From NCBI RefSeq assembly GCF_003385895.1, contig NZ_QRDQ01000007.1, positions 248,001-312,000 of the forward strand: a DNA stretch of 64,000 nucleotides. The letters run 5' to 3'. The translations under genes were made by a program, and so were the position numbers. The notes below the pieces were generated by a model. It did not search any database and was not told where the DNA came from. It was given only the letters and a program-made list of their open reading frames with translations. Positions 9,205 to 16,631 of the stretch are shown here, piece after piece (the first letter of the stretch is position 1; each line of letters starts with the position of its first letter). Source of the DNA: Flavobacterium cutihirudinis (GTDB taxonomy: Bacteria; Bacteroidota; Bacteroidia; Flavobacteriales; Flavobacteriaceae).

Positions 9205-9582
9205 ATGTCACAAAATATTATTTTAACAACCGGAACATACGATTTAATCAAAGATCATGTACGAAGAAAAAAAGTAACACCTCAGGAAGAAGAGTTGTTA
9301 TTGGGCGAATTAAAACATGCCACTCAGGTATTAAGGAAAAACCTTCCGGAAGATATTGTATCGATAAACCGAAAAGTGACCTACAAAGACCACATAAAAA
9401 ATGAAGAAAAAACCATTTTTATAGTTGGTCCTGAAAATGCCAAAGTAAGTAAAAACAAAATTTCAGTTCTTTCTGATGAAGCTATTGCAATGGTAGGATA
9501 TAAAGTAGGCGATCTTGTCGAATGGCCAGCTAAAAAAGGGAATTTAAAATTAGAAATTTTAAAAGTAGAAATAGAGGCGTAA
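9205..9582 (+). CDS. GreA/GreB C-terminal-domain protein, Rnk-like
   Basis: The 125-residue protein starts at 9205 (MSQNIILTTGTYDLIKDHV). An N-terminal helical segment with a KKVTPQEEELLLGELKHA helix precedes a GreA/GreB-type C-terminal FKBP-like fold (FIVGPENAK, SVLSDEAIAMVGYKVGDLVEW). This is the arrangement of Rnk and related proteins that bind RNA polymerase near the secondary channel. The coiled-coil finger is too short for cleavage stimulation, so an anti-Gre or nucleotide-metabolism role is likelier; that part is inference. A hairpin terminator at 9609 follows. Confidence 0.8.
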   Translation: MSQNIILTTGTYDLIKDHVRRKKVTPQEEELLLGELKHATQVLRKNLPEDIVSINRKVTYKDHIKNEEKTIFIVGPENAKVSKNKISVLSDEAIAMVGYKVGDLVEWPAKKGNLKLEILKVEIEA

Positions 9583-9608
9583 TACTTTTTCGTTTTCTGC
9601 TCTAACCT

Positions 9609-9649
9609 AAAAAACATCCTGAAAAGAGATTTCTTTTTGGGATGTTTTT
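9609..9649 (+). terminator. Terminator after Rnk-like gene
   Basis: The arms AAAAACATCC and GGATGTTTTT, with the T run extending the right arm, lie 27 nt after the stop codon. Confidence 0.75.
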
Positions 9650-9675
9650 GTATTTAATTATTTCTAAATGATGGA

Positions 9676-9915
9676 TTAGGCGTTAAAAAAAATCAGTGCC
9701 ATTATCAAAGCTCCAAAAGATAAAACTCCAATCATATGATTTAGTTCGCTGTTTTCATCCTTTTTCTTATTACTTACTTTTGGTGACCAGAAACCTGAAA
9801 ATGTTCTAAAATCATCATCGTTTAACAGCGTGCATAAATTGAAATAAAGATAACGTACTGAAGCGCCTAAAAACTCCAGAATGATTCGGCCTGAAAGGAT
9901 TGCTATAATGTCCAT
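9676..9915 (-). CDS. Small membrane protein, unknown function
   Basis: This 79-residue protein has a hydrophobic N-terminus (MDIIAILSGRIILEFLGASV) and a C-terminal membrane helix (MIGVLSFGALIMALIFF) joined by a polar loop rich in Lys and Asp. It lies 18 nt downstream of the SRPBCC gene on the same strand and may share its transcript. No family was recognised. Confidence 0.6.
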   Translation of the reverse strand: MDIIAILSGRIILEFLGASVRYLYFNLCTLLNDDDFRTFSGFWSPKVSNKKKDENSELNHMIGVLSFGALIMALIFFNA

Positions 9916-9933
9916 TTTGAAATAATAGTAAGC

Positions 9934-10428
9934 TTAATTATTAATCATAGGATCCAAATTTTCGTCTTTGTTGCGTAAATCTAAACCACCTTCATAAACC
10001 GATTTAAGATTCGTAAGGTAAAAATGCCAGCCGTTAGAACAGCCTAACCTGATGTATTGTTTTGAATAATCATCAGTTGGAATAGTATGATGATGAAGTT
10101 CGACAATTGTATAACCATTGGTTTCGCTCAATTTTATATCGACAAGACAATCACCTTCAAAAGTAAATTGCACGAAATCTTTTCCATTCGCAGACGTGAT
10201 TTTTCCTTTCATTGCGTCTTTATACAAATACCAAAGCCATTCGTAAGTAATATCGTTTATAACGTTTTGATCTTTGCTTATAGGTTCCTGATTGGCACCA
10301 TAAAAAATAACCTTCTCGAGAAACCATTTTTCTAATTCCGCCGCAATTGTCCAGGCGTTATATATGTCACTGATTTTAGCTTTTATGGCTATTTTTTTGG
10401 TGAAGGATGTCCAGTCGAAGTTTTCCAT
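9934..10428 (-). CDS. SRPBCC/AHSA1-family protein
   Basis: The 164-residue sequence has the START/Bet v1-like pattern of AHSA1-type proteins: an early KKIAIKAKISDIYNAWT strand-helix with W-containing LEKWFLEKVIFY, a middle VQFTFEGDCLVDI strand, and the C-terminal helix near CSNGWHFYLTNLKSVYEGG. These proteins bind hydrophobic ligands or assist folding; the ligand is not evident. It is probably cytoplasmic. It shares a strand with the small membrane protein downstream. Confidence 0.8.
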   Translation of the reverse strand: MENFDWTSFTKKIAIKAKISDIYNAWTIAAELEKWFLEKVIFYGANQEPISKDQNVINDITYEWLWYLYKDAMKGKITSANGKDFVQFTFEGDCLVDIKLSETNGYTIVELHHHTIPTDDYSKQYIRLGCSNGWHFYLTNLKSVYEGGLDLRNKDENLDPMINN

Positions 10429-10528
10429 ATTTAAATATACTATTTAAAGGGCATTATTCGCATAATAAAGGCTTCAATTTATAGCTGCCATATTGCAGTT
10501 GTATGAAAATGTATTTTAGCTAATTCGT

Positions 10529-10732
10529 TTACGATTTTGCTTTTATCGCTCTTATCAATTTTTGATTGCGTTTGTCGGCTCTTGAATTCTGTAACGAAAT
10601 AACAGCCCAAATTGCCGCCGGAATCCAACCGATTAAAGTGATTTGCAAGATGAGACAAAGAATCGAAGTGAGTATTTTTCCTCTCAAAAAGAAAGAAGCA
10701 AAGGGAAAGAAAATTGCAATTAGTGTCATCAT
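10529..10732 (-). CDS. YqaE/Pmp3-family small membrane protein
   Basis: The 67-residue, two-helix protein carries the family pattern: a first helix (LIAIFFPFASFFLRGK), a second helix (LCLILQITLIGWIPAAIWAV) and a basic tail. Family members are stress-responsive plasma membrane proteolipids. It is monocistronic as far as can be seen. Confidence 0.8.
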   Translation of the reverse strand: MMTLIAIFFPFASFFLRGKILTSILCLILQITLIGWIPAAIWAVISLQNSRADKRNQKLIRAIKAKS

Positions 10733-10766
10733 TTTGGTTGGTTTTTACATTTTACTAAAGTAAATC

Positions 10767-10917
10767 CTATTTTCTGATTTGCCAAATCATATCAGCTTCA
10801 TCTGGAGTATCTGTACTAAGATCTCCAGTTTAGAATAAAATCGAACAAATTCTCGATAAATATTTTGAGCCAGTTTTTCTTTTTCTTCATAAGGATTGTT
10901 AAATCTGTTTTTTACGA
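10767..10917 (-). pseudogene. Frameshifted gene remnant
   Basis: The minus strand reads RFNNPYEEKEKLAQNIYREF then VRFYSK in one frame. After a one-base loss in a CTAAACTGG context it continues (T)GDLSTDTPDEADMIWQIRK to a TAG at 10767. Both halves look like real Flavobacterium coding sequence; the single missing base restores one frame. It begins inside the 3' end of the DoxX-like gene, so only the C-terminal part of the ancestral gene is left. The family is unknown. Confidence 0.5.
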
Positions 10918-11714
10918 TTATTTGTAAGTGCGATTACCAATGCAATTCCACAGAAGAGCAAACATATAAGTGCACGTACAATTTCATTTCCACCACCTTC
11001 AGATGGGTTTGCAAAGGCATCAGGAATATGAAAGAAAAGGAAAAACAATAAAAGCGTAAAGGCTAAAAGTAGTGCAATAGGTTTTATTAGTAATTTGAAA
11101 ATAATGGATATTCCAGAAACGACAAGAGCAACACCAAAAAAATACGTCCAAAACATTGGCGCTGGTAACCATTTTGGAACCATTGTCGCAATAAAACTGG
11201 CAAAAGCAAAGTGACTTAATCCAAATAATATGATCAGAATGGAATAAAAAATGCGTCCAAACGGAATAAGTTTTTCTAAGATGGAAGTAAAATTCTTTTC
11301 GCTTCTGATAATATTGTTTTCTGCAAATGATCCAGCCATTACAAACGCTCCGCCGCTATAGGTTAAGGCTTCGATTGCATTTATCCAAACTTGAAAATCT
11401 GGAGTTTTTTCTGCGCTAAGCATGATGATGTACGGCAAATGAGAAGCGATAACAGAAACAAGAAAACCAAAACCTAAATAAAGACATACTTTTTTGGTGT
11501 CAATAAATCTAACTGTAAATACGCCTGAAATGATAATTCCTGCAAGTAGTAAAGCTATTCCAACAAGAATAGGGAAGATGCTATTGTTATGCGCCCAAGC
11601 AGGAAATGGAGCTAAAATCTCTGAACGAAATTTTTTGATTATAAGTTGGTGAATTCCTAAAGCAACAACGCCGATACCATAAAACAAACGGCCGATTTTA
11701 ATAAGTTTTTCCAT
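10899..11714 (-). CDS. DoxX-like multi-pass membrane protein
   Basis: The start at 11714 (MEKLIKIGRLFYGIGVVALG) gives 271 residues. The sequence repeats a four-helix DoxX/DUF-like module twice: each half starts with a GRxFYxI..I..GxxH motif (residues about 6-20 and 150-165) followed by three more helices, giving about eight membrane segments. DoxX-type proteins are linked to quinone or thiol redox functions, but the role here is unknown. An in-frame Met 17 codons earlier exists but precedes the conserved part. Confidence 0.75.
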   Translation of the reverse strand: MEKLIKIGRLFYGIGVVALGIHQLIIKKFRSEILAPFPAWAHNNSIFPILVGIALLLAGIIISGVFTVRFIDTKKVCLYLGFGFLVSVIASHLPYIIMLSAEKTPDFQVWINAIEALTYSGGAFVMAGSFAENNIIRSEKNFTSILEKLIPFGRIFYSILIILFGLSHFAFASFIATMVPKWLPAPMFWTYFFGVALVVSGISIIFKLLIKPIALLLAFTLLLFFLFFHIPDAFANPSEGGGNEIVRALICLLFCGIALVIALTNNRKKQI

Positions 11715-11890
11715 TAGTGGTTTTTTAGAAAAAAGAATCAAATAATAGATTTTGGCAACAATCAAATATATAAATTAATTTGTAAGATATTGATTTGCTG
11801 TTTGTTTTGTTTTTAGATTAAAAAATAAACGGCTAGCGTCGGCATCTTGCTCGTGCCCGAATAGTTTTTAAAATTAATTTAGATTGTGTT

Positions 11891-11919
11891 AGCGATCGGG
11901 ACATTCGCTCCAGCGATGG
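11891..11919. repeat. Short degenerate GCG-GGAC-TTCGC repeat
   Basis: The sequence AGCGATCGGGACATTCGCTC then CAGCGATGG resembles CGAGCGGGACACTCGCGCTA (from 15793) and pieces near 16526-16625. It is GC-richer than its surroundings and has partial dyad symmetry. Confidence 0.5.
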
Positions 11920-11936
11920 AAAAACTTTATTTATCT

Positions 11937-12150
11937 CCCAAATTTGACGTTCCGAACCCCAAATTTGACGTTCTATGGTGGTCAGTTGAGGTTCCGAACT
12001 CCAAATTTGAAGTCTCGAGGGTCAAATTTGACGTTAGCGACGTCAAATTTGAGGTAGCATGACCCCAATTTTGACGTTCCGTACCTCAAAAATGACATGC
12101 AAAGGCTCAATTTTGACGCTACATGACGTCTAATTTGGATGTTTATACGA
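11937..12150. repeat. Ten-unit degenerate 21-bp tandem repeat
   Basis: The units start at 11937, 11958, 11979, 12000, 12021, 12042, 12063, 12085, 12106 and 12127, so the period is 21 bp with a single 22-bp unit. The consensus is about CTCAAATTTGACGTTCCGAAC, with a palindromic core CAAATTTG that decays toward the right. No start codon, ribosome site or full-length frame supports coding, although several units are open on the minus strand as heptads ending VKFD or VKFG. Confidence 0.9.
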
Positions 12151-12222
12151 CTCCGATGGCTGCTGGAGCCTCATTTGGTAGTGTTTTTTGGCCTTGAACA
12201 TACAGTGCAGAATATTACATAC

Positions 12223-12372
12223 GATAGCGTGGATCTGCAATCCGTGCCGGCAAAGATTAGTTTATTCTCTATGTAAACATAAAGTAAAAGCTACATGATT
12301 TTGTAGCTTTTGTTTTTGATGATTTGTATTGTGTTTTACGGTTGCGGGCACGGATTACAAATCCGCGCTATC
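12223..12372. repeat. 149-bp inverted-repeat element, copy A
   Basis: The outer arms are GATAGCGTGGATCTGCAATC and the complementary GGATTACAAATCCGCGCTATC side (about 30 bp, imperfect). The interior carries a hairpin around AAAGCTACATGATTTTGTAGCTTT (split: AAAGCTACAT, GTAGCTTT) that looks like a terminator. Copy A is the most diverged of the three full copies. Confidence 0.8.
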
Positions 12373-12375
12373 GGA

Positions 12376-12549
12376 TTATTGTTTGTCTTTTTTTGTTGCT
12401 AAATAAATGATATAACCGAAACTTAAAACATAAGTCATAAAGCTTATTAATGAAATTACTGTATTGTTCATTCCTGAGGTAACAATATTTGTTCCGATTC
12501 CTATAAAAAAGAGGAGAATAGCAAGTAGAATTTTTGTTGAATTTCGCAT
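12376..12549 (-). CDS. 57-residue two-helix membrane protein
   Basis: This short minus-strand frame, MRNSTKILLAILLFFIGIG onward, has two clear membrane helices (residues 6-23 and 31-51) and a basic tail (ATKKDKQ). Hydrophobic-residue and codon patterns support it over the longer overlapping frame that reads into repeat B. The family is unknown; it looks like a typical small Flavobacterium membrane protein. It lies between repeat copies A and B. Confidence 0.6.
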   Translation of the reverse strand: MRNSTKILLAILLFFIGIGTNIVTSGMNNTVISLISFMTYVLSFGYIIYLATKKDKQ

Positions 12550-12609
12550 GAATTGTAATTAAATTTGATGGAGTATAGAGTAATTTTTTCTCGTAAAGGT
12601 TCGTATATG

Positions 12610-12660
12610 CCCCGCTGCGCCTGCTGCGCAAATGTCTCTGACTTTGCGCCACTTTGCTCC
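12610..12660. repeat. Repeat fragment GCGCAAAGTCAGAGACATTTGC (reverse)
   Basis: On the minus strand this reads GCGCAAAGTCAG then AGACATTTGCGCAGC. The same word occurs on the plus strand at about 15851-15885 (TTGCGCAAAGTCAGTGACAT). It directly abuts copy B. Confidence 0.5.
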
Positions 12661-12808
12661 GTTAACGCAGATTTGTAATCTGTGCCCGCAAAGATTGGTT
12701 TGTTCTCTTTGTAAATATAAAAAAAGCTACATGATTTAGTAGCTTTTGTTTTTGATGATTTGTATTGTGTGTTACCGTTGCGGGCACGGATTGCAAATCT
12801 GCGCTAAC
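12661..12808. repeat. 149-bp inverted-repeat element, copy B
   Basis: The arms GTTAACGCAGATTTGTAATC and its mate ending GCAAATCTGCGCTAAC pair over about 31 bp. The internal AAAAAGCTACATGATTTAGTAGCTTTT hairpin (arms AAAAGCTAC and GTAGCTTTT) is kept. The terminal bases GTTAAC differ from GATAGC of copies A and C. Confidence 0.85.
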
Positions 12809-12838
12809 AAACCACAAAGATATATCTGCGTGATCTGG

Positions 12839-13417
12839 TTACACTTCTGATTTCTTTTTTAAAATGAGCAAAACTATAGGCAATAAGAGAAGTGAAAATT
12901 GAATGTATAAATGACTAACAGCGTTAAACTTTTGATCTTCCATATGCTTTTTGTTGTCTACAAAAAGTGCGTCATTAAGTTTGTTTCTCCATACTTTGAT
13001 AGATTTTGCTTTTCGGGTATAGACGTAATTGAAATTATCGTTGTTAAGGGCAAGTCTTCCTTTATAGAATGTATAAATATTATTGCCCTGCCAAATTATT
13101 TCTTTTTTGATGTTCGAATGCAATAAATTACCTCTAATTACGGTGTATTTTGATTTTGTGTCAGAGGGTTTTCTGCCTGAAGTTTCTTCAATAAATGCAG
13201 TATCGACTACAAAAAAATCACTTTTTAAATATTTTTCGGGATTAGACAATGCGATATAATTTTCAAAAGGTTTTTTCAAACCTAGCAAAGGACCCCCATT
13301 ATTATAACCACCAACTAATCCTGAAATAACAATAAACAGAGAAACAAACAAATGAAATAATAATAGATACTTGAAATTTCTATATTTTGTAAAAAACGGA
13401 TGATTTTTTATATTCAT
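12839..13417 (-). CDS. Membrane-anchored protein, unknown function
   Basis: The 192 residues have an N-terminal membrane helix (YLLLFHLFVSLFIVISGLVG), a soluble middle of about 120 residues (FFVVDTAFIEETSG, IIWQGNNIYTFYKGR), and a C-terminal helix (YIQFSLLLLPIVLLILKKK). The middle part is therefore probably on the periplasmic side. No family was recognised. It lies between repeat copies B and C, so it is bracketed by two inverted-repeat elements. Confidence 0.65.
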   Translation of the reverse strand: MNIKNHPFFTKYRNFKYLLLFHLFVSLFIVISGLVGGYNNGGPLLGLKKPFENYIALSNPEKYLKSDFFVVDTAFIEETSGRKPSDTKSKYTVIRGNLLHSNIKKEIIWQGNNIYTFYKGRLALNNDNFNYVYTRKAKSIKVWRNKLNDALFVDNKKHMEDQKFNAVSHLYIQFSLLLLPIVLLILKKKSEV

Positions 13418-13507
13418 TTTCTTAAGGTTTGCCTTTTATTATCGAGAGCTATTATTTCATATAGATCTTCTAAAAACAATATCATGATGGCGCGGATTTG
13501 CAACCAC

Positions 13508-13656
13508 GATAGCGCAGATTTGCAATCTGTGCCCGCAAAGATTGGTTTGTTCTCTTTGTAAATATAAAAAAAGCTACATGATTTTGTAGCTTTTTGTTTT
13601 TGATGATTTGTATTGTGACTTACTGTTGCGGGCACAGATTGCAAATCTGCGCTATC
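13508..13656. repeat. 149-bp inverted-repeat element, copy C
   Basis: This is the best-preserved copy. The arms GATAGCGCAGATTTGCAATC... and ...GATTGCAAATCTGCGCTATC are perfectly complementary at the ends, extending to TGTGCCCGCAA/TTGCGGGCACA. The interior contains the AAAAGCTACATGATTTTGTAGCTTTT hairpin (arms AAAAGCTAC, GTAGCTTTT). Confidence 0.9.
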
Positions 13657-13720
13657 GGTTTTTTCACATGCTAACCGCCATACGAAAGGATTCGTGCGGG
13701 AACGTGGAGTTGAAATATTT

Positions 13721-13861
13721 TTATCTCTTAGGAGGTGGAGGTATGTGTTTTTTTTGACGTTCGCTTTCTCTTAACGGTACTTGCCTTGGTTTTGGAGGAA
13801 CAGATTTTGGCTGTGGCTTAGGATTTGGTTGTTGAGATTTATCATTTCTCATTGTTGACAT
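13721..13861 (-). CDS. 46-residue proline/lysine-rich small protein
   Basis: The frame starts MSTMRNDKSQQPNPKPQPKS and ends PPPPKR. Its start codon lies 13 nt inside the end of the upstream membrane-protein gene (ATGTCAACAATGA), an arrangement that favours translational coupling. It has no hydrophobic segment. The upstream protein also ends in a basic Pro/Lys tail (RKPKPKKPCQQ), so the two may act together. The ORF is short, so it might be spurious, but composition and overlap argue for it. Confidence 0.5.
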   Translation of the reverse strand: MSTMRNDKSQQPNPKPQPKSVPPKPRQVPLRESERQKKHIPPPPKR

Positions 13862-14478
13862 GGTTTTTTTGGTTTTGGTTTTCTGTAAATAATTTTCTTT
13901 ATAATAGTTGTATCTATTTTGCCGTTGTTATTAATAAAAATAGGATTGTTTTCTATGCTAATTGGAGGGATATTGTTAGAGCTTTTATTAATAGTATTTA
14001 CATCTTTGCGGTTAGTTGAAGATTCAAAATTTTTATTTTTAGATAAAAAATTTAATGAAAAGAAAATACTTATAGATAATAATCCGAAACACATCATTAA
14101 AGTTGAGATTTTGTTTACAAATTCTAACTCTCTTATTTTAATGAGATAAATATCAAATATTTCATCATTATCTTCTCCTTTTTCCGAAAGGACTTCTTCT
14201 AGTTTTAAAATTAAATTGCTAGTACTGCTTGTTACTAAACGATTATAATACACCTGTAGTAAAATTGTAAGAAATAATAATCCCCAACCAATAATTAATA
14301 TAAAATTGAAAAATGTTCCTTGAGATGAAACAATGTTATCACTAAAAGTCATGCTAATAGTTAAAGCACCTCCAGAAAGACCCATAATTATTTTTTGGTA
14401 TTCTTTCTGAGTATCTAATTTATGTTCAATTAATTTCTCATAATAATTTCTTAATTCTTTTAATCTTGCTTCCGTCAT
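13849..14478 (-). CDS. Membrane protein with long polar tail, unknown function
   Basis: The start at 14478 (MTEARLKELRNYYEKLIEHK) is preferred because the frame upstream runs through repeat copy D. The 209 residues comprise an N-terminal coiled-coil-like helix, a weak hydrophobic segment (MGLSGGALTISM), two strong helices (FILIIGWGLLFLTILLQVYY and ISTLMMCFGLLSISIFFSL), an acidic loop between them, and a disordered Asn-rich tail ending in Pro/Lys. The layout is loosely SLATT-like, but I cannot assign it. The stop overlaps the start of the 46-residue protein. Confidence 0.65.
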   Translation of the reverse strand: MTEARLKELRNYYEKLIEHKLDTQKEYQKIIMGLSGGALTISMTFSDNIVSSQGTFFNFILIIGWGLLFLTILLQVYYNRLVTSSTSNLILKLEEVLSEKGEDNDEIFDIYLIKIRELEFVNKISTLMMCFGLLSISIFFSLNFLSKNKNFESSTNRKDVNTINKSSNNIPPISIENNPIFINNNGKIDTTIIKKIIYRKPKPKKPCQQ

Positions 14479-14507
14479 TGTTTTTAGATATTTAATATTA
14501 TAAAGGA

Positions 14508-14601
14508 GGATCTGTGTCTGTAAAGATTGGTTTTTTTCTTTGTTTTGATGATTTGTATTCTTTGTTGCTATTGTGGACACTGATTACAAATCCGCGCTAT
14601 C
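14508..14601. repeat. 149-bp element, internally deleted copy D
   Basis: A GGATCTGTGTCTGTAAAGAT left arm and a right arm GATTACAAATCCGCGCTATC flank only about 45 bp. The internal hairpin present in copies A-C is missing, as are parts of the left arm. Confidence 0.65.
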
Positions 14602-14618
14602 GGGTTCTGGGAAAATAG

Positions 14619-15752
14619 CTACATTTCTAAATCTTTCGTTTTTGATAAAATATTTTCTATTTCCGTTTTAAAAATATTTTTCATTTCACCATTTTGAATT
14701 GCAATCATCGCATCTTTATTCCAGGAATTATACTTAGGAAAATCATTCCAGACCCAATTTTTATTTTTATCCTTAAATCTACCTTTCAGTATTTCTAGTA
14801 TTTCATCTTTTCTATTGTCTGGATTTATATATGTCACTCCAATAATTGAATTTCTTAATCCACGGGCTTCAAATTCTAAAGCTATTTTGAAAAAGTTCCA
14901 GTTTGGATTTATAATTCGAAATCCAGCCCAAGATGTATTAACTCTGTCGTATTCGTCAGAATCATTAATTAAATTAAGCTCTTCGCACAAGTCATTTAAC
15001 TGCGGTAAAAAAACTTTATTAATTAAATGATTTTTTACATCATTTAATCTTTCTCCAATTGTGAAAGTCGCTTCAATATTATCATTTTGACTTAAAAGTT
15101 CAATAATTTCATTATTCATTTTAGAAAGGGAAGTATTATTGGTTAAAAATTTTAGGTGATTGATGTATTGTATTAAGGTTTCTCTTATAACTGGACTTTT
15201 AGCGGAAATTTCTACACATCTTTCTAACCAGTTTATTATAGTGTAACTGTACGAAATTGTTGAGTAATTAGAGTCTTGAGCACTATCTTCAGAGGCTTCA
15301 TCTCCGTACAATGTTAAGTAAAAGAGTTTATAATCTGTGAATTTATTTTTTGCATATGTTTCGTATCTCTTTAATTGTTCTAGCCGATCCTTTGCATAAA
15401 TTTTATTTTCGATGATAATACATTGATAACTATTTTTAATGAGAATGTCGATTCTACCTAATTCTCCAATAGAAAATTCGGGAATTACTTTTATGTCTTC
15501 GAGAGAAAATTGATAATCTTCGGATAATAAATTTTCTTTTTTTAAAGTTTTTAGAAAAGCTATAAAAAATTTGTTGCCAAAATTATGAGATGAATTATTA
15601 CTTAAAAGCTCTGTTAAAATTGATGAATGCGTTACTTCATAATGATTGACTCCACAAATTTTAAACATGTTAAATCTTTCTTCTGATGATAAGTCGGAAA
15701 TCTTTTTTTGATATTTATTCAGGATTTTTATTTTATCTAATAGCTGTAGCAT
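14619..15752 (-). CDS. PD-(D/E)XK nuclease-like protein (PDDEXK_4 type)
   Basis: The start at 15752 (MLQLLDKIKILNKYQKKISD) gives 377 residues; an earlier in-frame Met lies in repeat DNA. After EVTHSSILTELLS (family-typical Hsxxl region) comes the nuclease core: RIDILI (D102), IIIENKIYA (E115, K117) and a Gln-containing helix (Q126 in RLEQLKRY). This is the D-(E/D)xK pattern of nucleases in the PDDEXK_4 group. The C-terminal 200 residues probably bind DNA or a partner. No methylase or helicase adjoins it. A defence role is possible but inferred. Confidence 0.75.
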   Translation of the reverse strand: MLQLLDKIKILNKYQKKISDLSSEERFNMFKICGVNHYEVTHSSILTELLSNNSSHNFGNKFFIAFLKTLKKENLLSEDYQFSLEDIKVIPEFSIGELGRIDILIKNSYQCIIIENKIYAKDRLEQLKRYETYAKNKFTDYKLFYLTLYGDEASEDSAQDSNYSTISYSYTIINWLERCVEISAKSPVIRETLIQYINHLKFLTNNTSLSKMNNEIIELLSQNDNIEATFTIGERLNDVKNHLINKVFLPQLNDLCEELNLINDSDEYDRVNTSWAGFRIINPNWNFFKIALEFEARGLRNSIIGVTYINPDNRKDEILEILKGRFKDKNKNWVWNDFPKYNSWNKDAMIAIQNGEMKNIFKTEIENILSKTKDLEM

Positions 15753-15792
15753 TTTCTTGTATTTATGACATAGGTTTTGTAAAGATGTGTTC

Positions 15793-15910
15793 ACGAGCGG
15801 GACACTCGCGCTAGCGGTTTTTTTAGTTTTTAAGAACGTAAAAAAAAAATTGCGCAAAGTCAGTGACATTTGCGTAGCGCTTCATGAGGGACACTTCGTA
15901 GAGCGGAAGG
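15793..15910. repeat. Composite GC-richer repeat patch
   Basis: It contains CGAGCGGGACACTCGCGCTA, the GCGCAAAGTCAGTGACATTT word shared in inverse orientation with 12610-12660, and CACTTCGTAGAGCGG shared with the patch near 16560. It separates the nuclease-like gene from the exported protein. Confidence 0.5.
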
Positions 15911-15920
15911 CGGGGCAACT

Positions 15921-16466
15921 TTACAAACTGGCTTTTGCTTGTTCTAAAATTGATAACAGTTTAGGTAAATCTTCTTTATCTAAGAACACATAAGATTTCC
16001 CATCATATCTTTCTAGTTTCATGTAAAAATCCCAACTATTCTTTTTTGAAAAACAGCCGGCTTCAAAACCACTTCTACTTCTAAACGAAACTTCTGTATA
16101 GCTTGTGGCGGTCGTTGGAAGAATTTTTTCTTGAACTAATTTTAAAGATTTGATTAAACCATCTATTTCGTCAGAATCTAGTAAGGCAAGTTTTGTGTCG
16201 CTTGAATACGAACTTACGTAACTATATTCAAATCTAACCGCACTTGTTTTTTGATTGCTAACCAAATCGGTAAATTTTGCAATTTGAATTTTACACTTTT
16301 TCAAATCACCAACATCGATAAATTCTTTTTGAATTAGAGTTCCTGATTTATCTGAAAATTTTTCTGCGTTACTTTTTTCTTTCTCTTTTAAATCAGTTTG
16401 TGCAAAAGAGATTGCAATAGACGATAAACACAAAAGGATTGTGCATAGGTTTTTTGTGAATTTCAT
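15921..16466 (-). CDS. Secreted protein, unknown function
   Basis: The start at 16466 (MKFTKNLCTILLCLSSIAIS then FAQ) gives a clear type I signal peptide with cleavage near SFA|Q, leaving about 160 residues. The mature part has regularly spaced strands (KCKIQIAKFTDLV, SAVRFEYSYVSS, YVFLDKEDLPKLLSILEQA), suggesting a compact alpha/beta domain exported to the periplasm. The upstream extension of the frame falls in repeat DNA. No family was recognised. Confidence 0.65.
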   Translation of the reverse strand: MKFTKNLCTILLCLSSIAISFAQTDLKEKEKSNAEKFSDKSGTLIQKEFIDVGDLKKCKIQIAKFTDLVSNQKTSAVRFEYSYVSSYSSDTKLALLDSDEIDGLIKSLKLVQEKILPTTATSYTEVSFRSRSGFEAGCFSKKNSWDFYMKLERYDGKSYVFLDKEDLPKLLSILEQAKASL

Positions 16467-16499
16467 ATGTTTGTTTTTATTGGTTACGTTTTTGTTGCT

Positions 16500-16625
16500 T
16501 GCGACTAACGTCTTGGCATTACAGCGAGGACTTCGCACAGCGATCATCGAATTTTATAAGCGAACACTTCGTAGAGTTGGGACATTTGGGTAGGGTTTCA
16601 GAAAGAACACTTAGGAGAGCGGGTT
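16500..16625. repeat. Degenerate repeat patch
   Basis: Several variants of AGCGNNCACTTCG (AGCGAGGACTTCGCACAGCG; AAGCGAACACTTCGTAGAG; ACACTTAGGAGAGCGGG) are packed into about 125 bp and resemble words at 11891 and 15793-15910. No gene is visible. Confidence 0.45.
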
Positions 16626-16631
16626 TCCAAA

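Noticed and set aside
11937..12150. CRISPR array
   Set aside because: The units are contiguous, 21 bp long and degenerate, with no unique spacers and no Cas genes nearby.
12368..12652. 94-residue open frame on the minus strand
   Set aside because: It reads through repeat B and has no hydrophobic or coding-like pattern; the 57-residue frame at 12376-12549 in another phase has two clean membrane helices.
13414..13644. 76-residue frame upstream of the 192-residue gene
   Set aside because: It translates the arm and hairpin of repeat copy C.
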